A stretch of DNA of 64,000 nt from Juglans regia. Lineage: Eukaryota; Streptophyta; Magnoliopsida; Fagales; Juglandaceae. This document shows positions 23,920-34,205 of this stretch, in pieces. Position 1 is the first letter of the stretch. Every line of letters starts with the position of its first letter. The position numbers were made by a program, and so were the translations under genes. Below the pieces are notes generated by a model. It saw only the letters and a program-made list of their open reading frames with translations, had not been told where the DNA came from and ran no database searches. The DNA lies in NCBI RefSeq assembly GCF_001411555.2, contig NC_049916.1, forward strand, positions 4,898,001 to 4,962,000, given 5' to 3'.

Positions 23920-26757
23920 CCTTTGGTGATTAAGGGGAGCGAAAGAAATCCACAATGGAGGAGTTGCAACAGTTTGAGAAGATACTTGAGGATAGGGTCC
24001 TCTCACCTGAGGAGCTACAACGGAAGGTAGAGTTAAGTTTAGAATTGGATAGAATTTTATCTTTGGAGTAGATCTCATGGCGACAGAAGTCGAGAGTATT
24101 GTGGTTAAAAGAAGGGGGATCGGAGCATAAAGTTCTTCCATAGAGTTACTAATTCCCACAAAAGAACTAATACCATTAAAATGCTAAATATCAATGGTAT
24201 GGAATGCAAAGAGGCCCTTGGGATTCAGGAGCATGTGGTGGACTTCTATGAACAATTACTTTCAGAACGAGAGGGTTGGAGGCCTAAGCTTAATGGCCTC
24301 GACTTTGATACTATTGAGCCTCAGTCAGCGCCTTGGTTGGAGTGGCCTTTTGAAGATGTGAAAGTTTTTGATGTAGTGAGACACATGGCTAAAGATAAAG
24401 CTCCCAGTCCAGATGGCTTCTCGATGGGCTTCTTCTAAAGTTGTTGGGAGGTAGTGAAAGAGGACATCATGAATTTGTTTCAGGAAATATTCTCGGTTGG
24501 GAAGTTTGAGAAAAGACTTAATGCCACTTTCATTGCGCTGATCCCAAAGAAGATTGGAGCCTCATAGTTTAAGGACTTTCGACTTATTAGTCTTGTGAGT
24601 AGGGTGTACAAAATCATCTCTAAGGTGCTTGCAAACAAGTTAGGGGAGGTCTTGGGTCAAATCATCTCAAAGCCACAAAATGCTTTTGTTCGGGGTTGTC
24701 AGATTCATGAATTCAATCCTTATAGCAAATGAAGGCTTGGATAGTAGATTAAAGTCGGATTCCACAGGGGTTATTTGTAAAGTAGATATGGAGAACGTCT
24801 ACGACCATGTAAACTGGGATTTCCTCTTATACTTGCTGGGGAGATGCAGGTTTGGGGTTACATGGCGATCGTGGATTAGTTGGTGCATCTCAATGGCAAA
24901 GTTCTCAGTTTTGATCAATGGTTGCCCCACAGGTTTCTTTAGTAGTTCTCACAATTTGAGGCAAGGTGATCCACTATCCTCATTTCTCTTTGTCATCAGT
25001 ATAGAGGCCCTTAGTAAGATGATATCGGCGATGGTTGCTCATGGTTTTATGGCTAGATTCTCGATTGGTGACCCCAATAGGGGCATTATTACTTTGTCTC
25101 ATTTACATTTTACAAATGACACACTCTTATTCTGTGAAGCAGACCGTAATCAACTGAAGTCATTGAAGGCTCTCCTCCTATGCTGCGAAGTAGTGTTAGA
25201 CTTGAAAGTGAATTTTGACAAGTTAGAAATAGTGCTAGTGGAGAACGTCAGCAATACTCTGCAACTAGCTAGTATACTTGGGTGCAAGGTAGCCTCTTTT
25301 CCCATGTCTTATTTGGGATTGCCTCTGGGAGCGGCCTCAAGGGCCTCATCTATTTGAGATCCTGTTATTGAGAAGATAGGAAGGAAATTGGCTCGGTGTA
25401 AGAGATTGTATTTGTCGAAGGGTGGGTGTTTGACTCTCATTAAGTGCACTCTCTCTAACTTACCTACATATTCTTTGTCTTTGTTTCCCATACCTGCTAG
25501 TGTGGCAGCTCAGATTGAAAAATTGTATCAGAATTTCTTATAAAGGGGGATGGGAGATGAAACCAAATTTCACCTAGTGAGATGGGACAAGGTGTGTAGA
25601 CCAATCTCGTCAGGAGGTTTAGGTGTAAAAAAATCTGAGAACTTTTAATCGGACTTTACTTAGGAAATGGTTATGGAGGTATAACATGAAATCATACGCC
25701 TTATGGAAGCATGTAGTTGATCGCAAATATAGGCGTTTGTGAGGCGGATGGTGTACTAAAGAGCCACATGGGGCTAATGGTGTGGGGGTTTGAAAGTTTA
25801 TTCAGCGTGGATTAGGAGAATTTTATAGTCGTGCTAGAGTAGTGTTGTCTCAAATCAAGTTTTGGAGGGACATATGGTGCGGGAATGAGGCCCTTAAGGA
25901 TTCCTTTCCAGATATTTTCTGTGTGGCTTGTAATCAAGATGCTTCAGTAGTGGACCTCGTGCTTCATTTAAGAGACCAAATGCAGTGGAATGTCACTTTT
26001 AGTAGAGCGGTGCAAGATTGGGAAGTAGACAACTTTGAGGCTTTTTTCAGCCTATTATATTCTGCGAAGTTGAACAGTCAGCAAGCTGATAGGTTGTGGT
26101 GGACTCCTGCGGGTAAGGGCACTTTTTCGGTCCGACCTTTCTACAAGTCCCTTTCACATATAGCACATAATCAGTTTTCATGGAGAAATAAAACACCTCC
26201 TAAAGCAGTTTTCTTTACTTGGACAGCAGCATTGGAGAAGATTCTAACTATTGATAAGCTGCGGAAGCGACTGGTAGTTATCCTCAATTGGTGTTGCATG
26301 TGTAAGAGATCCGTTGAGACAATAGAACACCTCTTGTTATATTGTGAGATAGCTAGAGCCTTGTGGTTGAAAGTGTTTAGCCAAGTTGACTTATATTTTG
26401 TAATGTTAGCAACGGTGATTGATCTATTGGCTAACTAGACGCTTCCGAGAGGAGTCCCACAAATCAAAGTCGTATGGAAGATGATTTCGTCCTGCATTAT
26501 GTGGTGCTTATGGCGAGAGCGGAATGAGCATACTTTCGAAAACAAGGAGCAGTCACTAAAGAAACTTCACACTCATTTTTTTCATACTTTATTTCTATGG
26601 GCCATAGTTTTAGATTTTAATAGCCTGACTTTTCATGGCTTTCTAGTTTCTAATATTGTGACTAGATAGGCTTTATATCTTGTATATCATCTTGTGTACT
26701 TGGATTTTGCCTATTCGTTATTAATAACATTGTCGTTTACTTATAAAAAAAAATATA
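23920..26757 (+). pseudogene. LINE-1 copy C: linker, RT, zf-RVT, 3' end with poly(A)
   Basis: 5'-truncated L1 ORF2 relic, colinear with copy A. It opens in the linker ('MEELQQFEKILEDRVLSPEE', 23956-24015) and continues with 'ISWRQKSRVLWLKEGG'. RT motifs: 'DKAPSPDGFSMGFF' (24394-24437), '[20 protein letters not shown]' (24955-25014) and the catalytic box as 'LHFTNDTLLFC', where the usual first Asp pair 'ADD' reads 'TND'. 'MSYLGLPLGAA' follows. A zf-RVT-like region is at 26090-26380 ('WWTPAGKGTFSVRPFYKSL', 'PPKAVFFTWTAALEKIL', 'CCMCKRSVETIEHLLLYCE'), then 'WCLWRERNEHTFENKEQSL'. The element ends in an A-rich tail near 26749-26757. In-frame stops and frameshifts are frequent. Confidence 0.9.
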
Positions 26758-27600
26758 AGTTCATATAAGCTTGAATAATTTCTTATTTATTGTTTTTAAT
26801 ATTATGTCTATATTTATAATGAAAACATTTTGAAGATATTAGAAGAAATCATATTTCTAATACTAAGCATAATACTTGAATCTTTATGAATATAATCATT
26901 TTTTTTCTTGGCAAGTTTACTACTTCTTTATAAAGTACTAATAAGAGATGCATACCTAGTTTATAGACTAAAGATATTACAAACTGGGAGGATCCTTCCC
27001 ACTATGAACTTTCATTAGAGAATGGGGAATGGTGGAGAGGGGGGCAAGTTTCCATAATGATAATTGAAAGCAGCCAATTGCACTAGCTCATGCGCACATC
27101 GATTTTGGGATTGATGAATTGTTCTCACAAACCAGTCTTCAAAGGATTGAAGCAGGTATCTTGAGTCTGAAGTGATGCCTGGAATTTCCCAGTCAGAGTT
27201 GAAGTTATAATTTGATAGTGCACCGATCACTTGTTGCAAGTCTCCCTCAATTTGTAATTTGTTCATGTTTCTGTAATGTGCTTCTTGGATAGCTTCTAGC
27301 ACTGACGTTGCTTCTCTCACATTTGGATTGGTGTTGTTGATGAAGCTTGTGAGAACTAAAATGGGAGTGCCATTGCTTGTTCCACAAATGAATGTTGTGG
27401 TGCTCCCGTTTCTTCTTGCTGCCACATCGAATTAGAGCAGGTTGAAACCTTCCTTTATTATGTGAGCATTTACTATGGGATGATCAAACTTCTGAACCAA
27501 TGCTAAGTTGTGGTCCAAGAGAAGAGAAGAAACAGTTGAGACGAGCCAACTTGGGGAAGGTTTGATGGCATTGTAGATGACCTTGTTTTGAAGAAATTAA

Positions 27601-28195
27601 GGCTATGTTTGGGTAGTGAGAATACTTTAGAAGTATTGAGAATGTTTGTGAATAGTTATGAGTAGAGATTGAAGTAAATTTGTTGGTTCCATTGAGAGTA
27701 TTTTGAGTTGTTTTGATGTATAAAGTATGTTGAGTTGTTGACTTTTGGATAGATAATTTAAAAAGATGTGGGTCTCATCAATGATTGATTTTTTTTAATG
27801 ATGATTTTATTTATATATAACAGTGATAAATATTATAGTGATTTTATTTTATTTTATATATAATAGTGATAAATATTATATTGATTTTATTTTTTATTTA
27901 TATATAATATAAATAAATATTATAGTGAAATTATTTTTTATTTATATATAATAGTGATAAATATTATAGTGATTTTATTTTTTATTTATATTTAATAGTG
28001 ATAAATATTATAGTGATTTTATTTTTTATTTATATTTAATAGTTATAGAATGTTTGTGAATAGTTATGAATAGAGATTAAAGTGGGTTTGTGGGTCACAT
28101 TGAGAATATTTTAAGTTGTTTGGCATGTAAAATATTTTCGTAAGTACGAGAATACTTCAAGAGTGTTGAGAAGACTTTGCTACTAAAACATAGCC
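27601..28195. mobile_element. Tourist/Harbinger-type MITE inside LINE copy D
   Basis: Terminal repeats 'ggctatgttt' (27601-27610) and 'aaacatagcc' (28186-28195) are perfect, and subterminal 'gagaatactt' wording mirrors on the other side. The flanks are 'taa' (27598-27600) and 'taa' (28196-28198), the 3-bp TWA duplication of PIF/Harbinger elements. The core holds a minisatellite (27795-28045). Removing it restores the order zf-RVT then RNase H of the minus-strand LINE. Confidence 0.85.
27795..28045. repeat. Minisatellite inside the MITE, unit about 43 bp
   Basis: About six imperfect copies of an AT-rich unit containing 'ttatttatatataatagtga' followed by 'taaatattatagtgatttta'. Copies differ by a few substitutions. 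Confidence 0.8.
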
Positions 28196-28859
28196 TAAAT
28201 GATATCCATGGCTAAGGAAGCAAAGAGTTGGAACTGGTGGGACTTTCTTCTGGGATCGAGAGTGAGCTAGAGGGGTTTAGAATGTTGTTGATCCAGACTG
28301 TTATGGGAAGGTCAGTATATTTAGATATATCAATGGGCCAGATTGACTGCCTCCATAGAATTCTGGCAAGGGGCAATTGAAAAACAAATGGTGAAGAGTT
28401 TCCTCTTGAGAGTCACAAAGGAGGCAAAATGTTTGTTCTGCATTAAGGTTGGTGAATGTTTTCAGGAGGGATTTGGTGGGGAGGATGTTGTGAGCAACCT
28501 TCCATAAATCATTGATATCTATAAAGAGTTTGAGATGGTCTTGGATTTTGAGGTTCCATAAATCATTGATATCTTAAATATATAAAGATAATGGCAAAAA
28601 GTCACAATTTGTTTATTACTATTTGTAAATAAAATTATAAAATACAAAATAATAACATAGTTTCCCAAAATAAAGCAGCTTCTGAAGAAATTTGAATTCA
28701 CTCAATTATTAAATTAGTTATTCATGAATATAAAATACAACTCGAACTCGAGTGTTACGATAAAAATGAAATGAATAAGATTTGACAACCCATTACTCTT
28801 GAATGCGGCTTGTTTACGTTGGTAACCTGTCGATGCTATAAAATGATGCATCTAAGAAG

Positions 28860-29165
28860 ATGCTTGATGAATGAGATAAAATAATAATTTTATAAATAAT
28901 AATAAGATGATTTGTGAATAGTAGTTAAATAATTTGAGTTAAATATTTATTAAAATTTGAGAAATGAAAGAGATAAAATTAAATAAAAATATTATAAAGT
29001 TAAAATATTATTAAGATATTTTTTTAATATTTTTTGTTTTTTTAGATTTGAAAAAGTTGAATTATTTTTTGTTTGAAATTTTGAAAAAGTTATAATGATT
29101 AATTTAAAAGTGTTTGTGTTTAAATAATGTTTGGGAAGAAAATAAAATGAAAATTATTTCCAAGC
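28860..29165. repeat. AT-rich MITE-like repeat
   Basis: 'aagatgatttgtgaatagta' near the left and 'aaaaagttataatgattaat' near the right match the core wording of the 'ccaaacgagcc' MITE family. The ends are eroded. Confidence 0.4.
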
Positions 29166-29174
29166 ATCCCCTTT

Positions 29175-29662
29175 GAGCATTAGCATTGGATTAGTCATCA
29201 TATTCTTTAAATTTTGACTAATATATAACTTTTTCACTTTTAGCTAATCATTCAAAACTTAAAATCTATATTAGATTAATCATCACACTCTCTAGAATAA
29301 TAAAATATTATTAATTATATTTTTTTAATTAATTAATATTTTATTTTCATAATCTTCAATAAACCTCCAACAATCATATTTATTTTCATTTTCACAATCC
29401 AACAATCTATAATATAATAATTTCATATGTATATAGATGGTAAAATCTCATATAAATAAAAATATCATATCTATAATATAATAATCTCAAAAAACACTTT
29501 TAAACTTGTTATAGATCTTTTATATTTGAAAAGAATAATAAATTTACTGTAGTTTATATTTTGAAAGAAAACAATTTAATTAATTTAATATGAAGTAAAT
29601 ATGGATAATATTTGTTAAATTTAAAGATGAAAAGTTCTTTAACTAATCAAATGTCAATGCTT
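29175..29662. mobile_element. MITE of the 'gagcatt...ggattag' family
   Basis: Left end 'gagcattagcattggattag' and right end 'ctaatcaaatgtcaatgctt' are imperfect inverted repeats. The same family occurs, better preserved, at 30716-31282. No target duplication is visible at this copy. Confidence 0.6.
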
Positions 29663-30715
29663 AAGACAACTAGTAAATCTAAAAGGCTTTATGATAAATT
29701 AAGCAATCACTAATAGTTAAAAGTGAATCTATATAATTTAGAATGTAGTTTAAGCCAAACTACATCAAAATTATTGAAGACTATTAAAACACACCCTTAT
29801 CAGGGTAAAAAACTCTAGATTCCTGGAAGCTCTCAGTTTCTCTCTATGTCCTTCTTGCCCCCAACCACCCACTCCCAAACACAGTGCAAAGTTCAAACCC
29901 CATTCACAAAAGAAAATCGCTTGGCAGAGGGGTTTCCGTTTCTCCCCCATCTACCCACTCATCTTCCCTTTTTGTGGGTTTTCATCCCGTCGGCCCCACC
30001 TTTTTGACCAAATCAAAGTCGTTTGAGCTCTCCTTCCAACCCTAGTCATAGTTTAGCTCGTTGATAATGGGATAATATAAAATAAACTTATTTTAAATAA
30101 ATTAAATAAAATATTATTTTTTAATATTATTATTATTTTAAAATTTAAATTTTTTAATATATTTTATATTAAAATTTAAAAAAATTATAATGATGAGATG
30201 AGTTAAAAATATTTTTATATCTAAAAAAGATCTATTTTTGTTGAATTTTTCTTTGTTTTAGAGCCGTTTAGATGTATAGAATATATCAGTATATTTGTGA
30301 TTGATAATAAAATAGTTTAAGTTAAGATGATTTATTAGGTTTCAAAACAAATTATAATTTAAAAAAATTATTTGGATATAATTTTATTTGAAACTTTAAA
30401 AAATAATATTATTTTTTATATTTTATTTGAGATTTTAAAAAATTATAACGATTATATAAATAAATATAAAAATTAAAAATTAAAAATATTTTATATTTAA
30501 ATGATGTTCGAAAAAACCGCTCATGACAACGACGATCACGCTCCACTGCCCAATCTAGTCAACATCTTTTCTCGAGTGGCTCATCCTATAGGTTGTCGAC
30601 TCTATTGCTGCTCCGCTGCATTCTGTGTACCACTTTTTCATGGGCTTCATGCTCTCCTCTCCTTCCAACAATGGAAAACAGGTTACATTGTCCCTTCCAA
30701 ATGACCAATCATTTA
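29663..30715. other. Spacer, no gene recognised
   Basis: Contains a less AT-rich stretch (29800-30060) with CT-rich and C-rich wording, and an AT-rich MITE-like piece (30250-30500). A 67-codon open frame at 30501-30704 shows no family motif. No gene is supported. Confidence 0.35.
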
Positions 30716-31282
30716 GAGCATTCTCATTTGATTAGTTAAAAGTTAAATTTAATAAGAATTTAACTATTAGGTCATAAAATCTTTTACATTGAATTAGCTA
30801 TATTTTAAATATTTAGAATATAGCTATAGTAAAGTCTAAATTAATTTCTAAATTTGAAACATACTATTCATTCATCAAATCTCTTTTATATTATTTCTTT
30901 TTCTCTCCTTTTAATATCAATTATTTATCTCTCAATTTTAAATGAAAATTGAAAAAATATAATTAGAATACAATTATTAATTAATATATAATATTATGAA
31001 TAGTAAAATATGATAAAATAAATAAATTCATAATTAAAAAATTTTCAAAATTTTCAAAATTATTAATTACTCATTACTATATAATGAATAAATAGATAAC
31101 CCAATTTAGAGATTTGATGTGAATAGTCAAAGTTAAATTCATCTTATATTATTTTATTGTCATATAATGAAAAAATGGCTATTCTAATGTAGAAATTTAT
31201 GTGAATGTAATAACTAAATACTAAATTCATCTTGTATTCATTAAAAATATATTTTAATTTAACTAATCCAATGAGAGTGCTC
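30716..31282. mobile_element. Tourist-like MITE with TTA target duplication (567 bp)
   Basis: Terminal repeats of about 28 bp: 'gagcattctcatttgattag' on the left, complemented by 'ctaatccaatgagagtgctc' on the right, with two or three mismatches. The flanks are 'tta' (30713-30715) and 'tta' (31283-31285). The core is AT-rich and without coding capacity. Confidence 0.8.
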
Positions 31283-31343
31283 TTAGACAGTCAAAAGTCA
31301 AACTAGTGCGCAGAGCAGTAGCTCCCTCCAGGCTCCGACAATA

Positions 31344-31503
31344 GAGAAATTTTATTTGCAGTCCTGAAATGGGGACTGCATGTGCAGGTATATGCTTAAA
31401 TGAAAGAAAACATTATTTTAGGAGGGATAATTTTATACTTTTACAAAATTTTAAAGTTAAAATAGCCTAGGCCTGCACATGCAGTCCCAATATGAGACCG
31501 CTC
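31344..31503. mobile_element. Short MITE of the 'gcagtccc...ggactgca' family
   Basis: A perfect 14-bp inverted repeat, 'actgcatgtgcagg' (31375-31388) and 'cctgcacatgcagt' (31472-31485), lies inside ends 'gagaaattttatttgcagtc' and 'gagaccgctc'. The ends match those of the larger element at 42750-43615 ('ggaaaattcttattgcagtc', 'gcatcgctc'). No target duplication was found here. Confidence 0.6.
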
Positions 31504-31699
31504 ACTTATTAAAGCTACTTCTTGTTTGTTTGGTTCTGATTTCTCGCTCTTATAAACTTGCTTAGAGTAATTGTTGGGATTTTCAATTCCCATTGCTTGT
31601 CACTCCTTTGACGGTACAAGTACGTTTCCAGTTGAACTCCCTGGACTTGGAGTCGTGAACTTGTGAACTTCTGTTCGAAACTTCGAAGGATAAAGCTAA

Positions 31700-31964
31700 A
31701 GCCCCCGCTCCCGGTCTCACTATATATTTTTTTTTTAATTTTTTTAATATTTTATTTTTATTTAGTGATTAAGTAAATATTTTTTAATAATATTATAATT
31801 TTTTTATTTGACTAAGTAAATATTTTTTAATAATATTTTAATTTTTTTTATTTTTTTAAAAAATATTTTACCATATTAAAAAAATATATATACAAAAAAA
31901 TAAAATAAAAAAATATAGAATTTTATACTAGCGGGACCGGAAAGCGGGACTCGGAGCGGGGGCT
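31700..31964. mobile_element. MITE with GC-rich TIR and AT-rich core
   Basis: 'agcccccgctc' (31700-31710) and 'gagcgggggct' (31954-31964) are a perfect 11-bp inverted repeat, with nearby 'ccggtc' and 'gaccgg' also mirrored. The core is almost pure A/T. No target duplication was identified. Confidence 0.65.
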
Positions 31965-33412
31965 GTTCAAAAGTATGTGTAGCCAGCCCTCCCATCAGTT
32001 TGAAATTGAATTGACGATGCATAAAAAGTTGTGCAATAGGCAGTGAAGTTCTCAACTGTTAGGGTTTTTTGTTTTTTTTTTTTATTTTTACAATTATTTT
32101 CATGTCATTTTATTTAATTATTATAATTATTTTAAATTTTTATATAAAATAAAATAAATGATTTAATTTTTTTAAATTTTAAAACGAAAATAATATTAAA
32201 AAAATATAATTTAATAATATTTTATTCAATTTTCATCTCAATTTACCTGTAAAATAAATAAGATTTAAATTATTTTTTAGATAGTGAGTTGAAATGAGAT
32301 GAATAAAATATTATTAAAATATTATTTTTTAATATCATTATTATTTTAAAATTTAAAAAAATTAAATTATTTATTATATTTTATATAAAAATTTAAAAAA
32401 ATTTTAATTATAAAATAAAATGAATTGAGATTATTTTCAATCAAAATACCCATCGAGATTCTGTTCTCCAAGGCTCCAAAGTCTCATTGGCTCCACGCCA
32501 TCAAGTAGAAAGAGAAAATACATTATCACGTTAGGCTTCTTTTATTTTGATTTGAGAAGATTTATGAATAATAATAATAAAAAAATAGTAATAATAAAAA
32601 TAATAAATAATAATAATAAAATAGTAAATAATTTATGAATAATTGTAAATTATTTATAAATAATAGTGAATAATAATAAAATAGTCTCAAACACAGCCTA
32701 ACTTATTACAAATACATACCATGCTCATACTATTTGCTTGCCTAATAACTATTATATAACAGACATATATTTATATTTAAAAAAGAATAATATATATAAA
32801 TATATAGGCCATAAATTTGCAAATAATAATGATATCATAAGGGTGTTTTAGGAAATCTGACTGGAATATGATTCCATACGCCATTGGAATACATGTTGAA
32901 AGATCTATTCCACCATTACGACCAAACCTACAAAGAGTAATAACTATTAAAACAAGTCCAGACCTTGCTGTCAATATCATGCATCTAACACTTTGTTTAT
33001 GTGAATCTGTAGACTTTTAAGATAAGGATGATCATAATCCAACGGCAAAGCTTTTGCCAACTTTCTTCTTCATATAAGGGGACCACAATCCATCAAACAA
33101 GTGTTGGAAACATTTCCAATGCTTCTTGAATAAGTTATCTGATGCACCATTACTTGAGCAATTGCCATTCCAACACATCGAAATGCTGAAATAGAGATTA
33201 GAGTTTGTAGATGATGAGTAGTACCTCATGAGAAATACTATTTTTCACCATAGATTTCATCATTTCTAATCACAGATGTTGATATGACACATTTTAAGGA
33301 CTGCCCATTTAAGTGATAGATATATGAAACCACTTAAAATACTTCACACATCATAAGACGTGACTGAGAATTGATAAAATATAGGATGGAGAGTAACGTT
33401 GTTCTTTGTCTC
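31965..33412. other. AT-rich spacer with MITE relics and a possible coding remnant
   Basis: 32060-32460 holds mirrored AT-rich MITE-like wording. On the minus strand, 32840-32945 reads 'RFGRNGGIDLSTCIPMAYGI' after a possible splice acceptor, and 33030-33185 has a balanced-composition stretch. Neither matched a family I know, and no complete gene can be built. Confidence 0.3.
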
Positions 33413-33607
33413 GGCCCCATTTAGATCTAGAAACACTCTCAATCCATCTCATCTCATCATTACAATTTTTTTAAATTCTCATATAAAATATAATAAACAA
33501 TTCAACTTTTTCAAATTCTGAAATAATAATAATATTAAAAAATAATATTCTAACAATATTTTATTATACTCATCTCATCTCATCTCATCTAACTATCCAA
33601 ACGAGCC
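33413..33607. mobile_element. PIF/Harbinger-like MITE, best-preserved short copy (195 bp)
   Basis: Left end 'ggccccatttagatctaga', right end 'ctatccaaacgagcc'. 'catctcatctcatc' is near both ends. The flanks are 'ctc' (33410-33412) and 'ctc' (33608-33610), a 3-bp target duplication. This copy is used to assign the family found at 5442, 19476, 39636 and 56584. Confidence 0.75.
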
Positions 33608-34205
33608 CTCGATAGAGGATTCACTTTGCCTTTTTTCCCACACAACTAACAGAGTTTCTCTTCATATTTTAAACCATCCCTTTTATTTGTGCAAGGTTGA
33701 AACTTCCCAACAATGTGAGCCTGTCATACTCATACCCAAGCCACTTCTCAACTTAAGATATTGCATTTCGCAAAGTTGGCAGTGGATCAAGGAAACATTT
33801 TGCAACTCTTTGCAACAATATTTTTCTTTTTTTATAAGCTCTTTGCAACAATTAAAAGCATTATGCAATGCATTAAGAATAGAGAAGAGGTGGCAGCGGA
33901 TGCAGATAAAATTTCAAATTAACACTCCTTTTAATAAAATCTGGAGAAGAAGGGCAATGAACACAGAATGAAAAAAGAAATAGAATCTCCATCACATACA
34001 AGATACTGTCCCACATGGTGAATCACATTGAGGAAAAAAAAAATAGAAAGAAAAAACTAAAGATAATACAAGCCTCTTCTTTTCTTTAACCTATACTGTT
34101 CTTTGGAAGCAAAAACAATGAAGCAAACACATTTAAGTACAAAATAATACCAAAATATACTTGCCTGCTAGTAGGGCACAAGTTAGGCCAAACTGGTCTG
34201 TTTCT
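33608..34205. other. Spacer and 3' UTR of the WEB-family gene
   Basis: The part next to 34206 is presumably the 3' UTR of the minus-strand gene. It also carries a short duplicated phrase, 'ctctttgcaacaat', near 33807 and 33839. No gene was seen. Confidence 0.4.

Larger units (their letters stand above)
26899..28575 (-). pseudogene. LINE-1 copy D (minus strand): zf-RVT and RNase H fragment
   Basis: Read on the minus strand from about 28575. 'LWNLKIQDHLKLF' and 'LWKVAHNILPTKSLL' with 'FCLLCDSQEETLHHLFFNC' are the zf-RVT domain (28545-28380). The reading breaks at the MITE 27601-28195 and resumes with 'VIYNAIKPSPSWLVS'. An RNase H domain (RVT_3, 27430-27015) follows, with 'FDVAARRNGS', 'REATSVLEAIQEA', 'LQIEGDLQQVIGAL' and 'NRCAHELVQLAAF'. 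A stop (TAA) sits just before the FDVA motif. The RT is absent. The 3' tail ends in an A-rich stretch at about 26899-26910, converging tail to tail with copy C. Confidence 0.8.
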
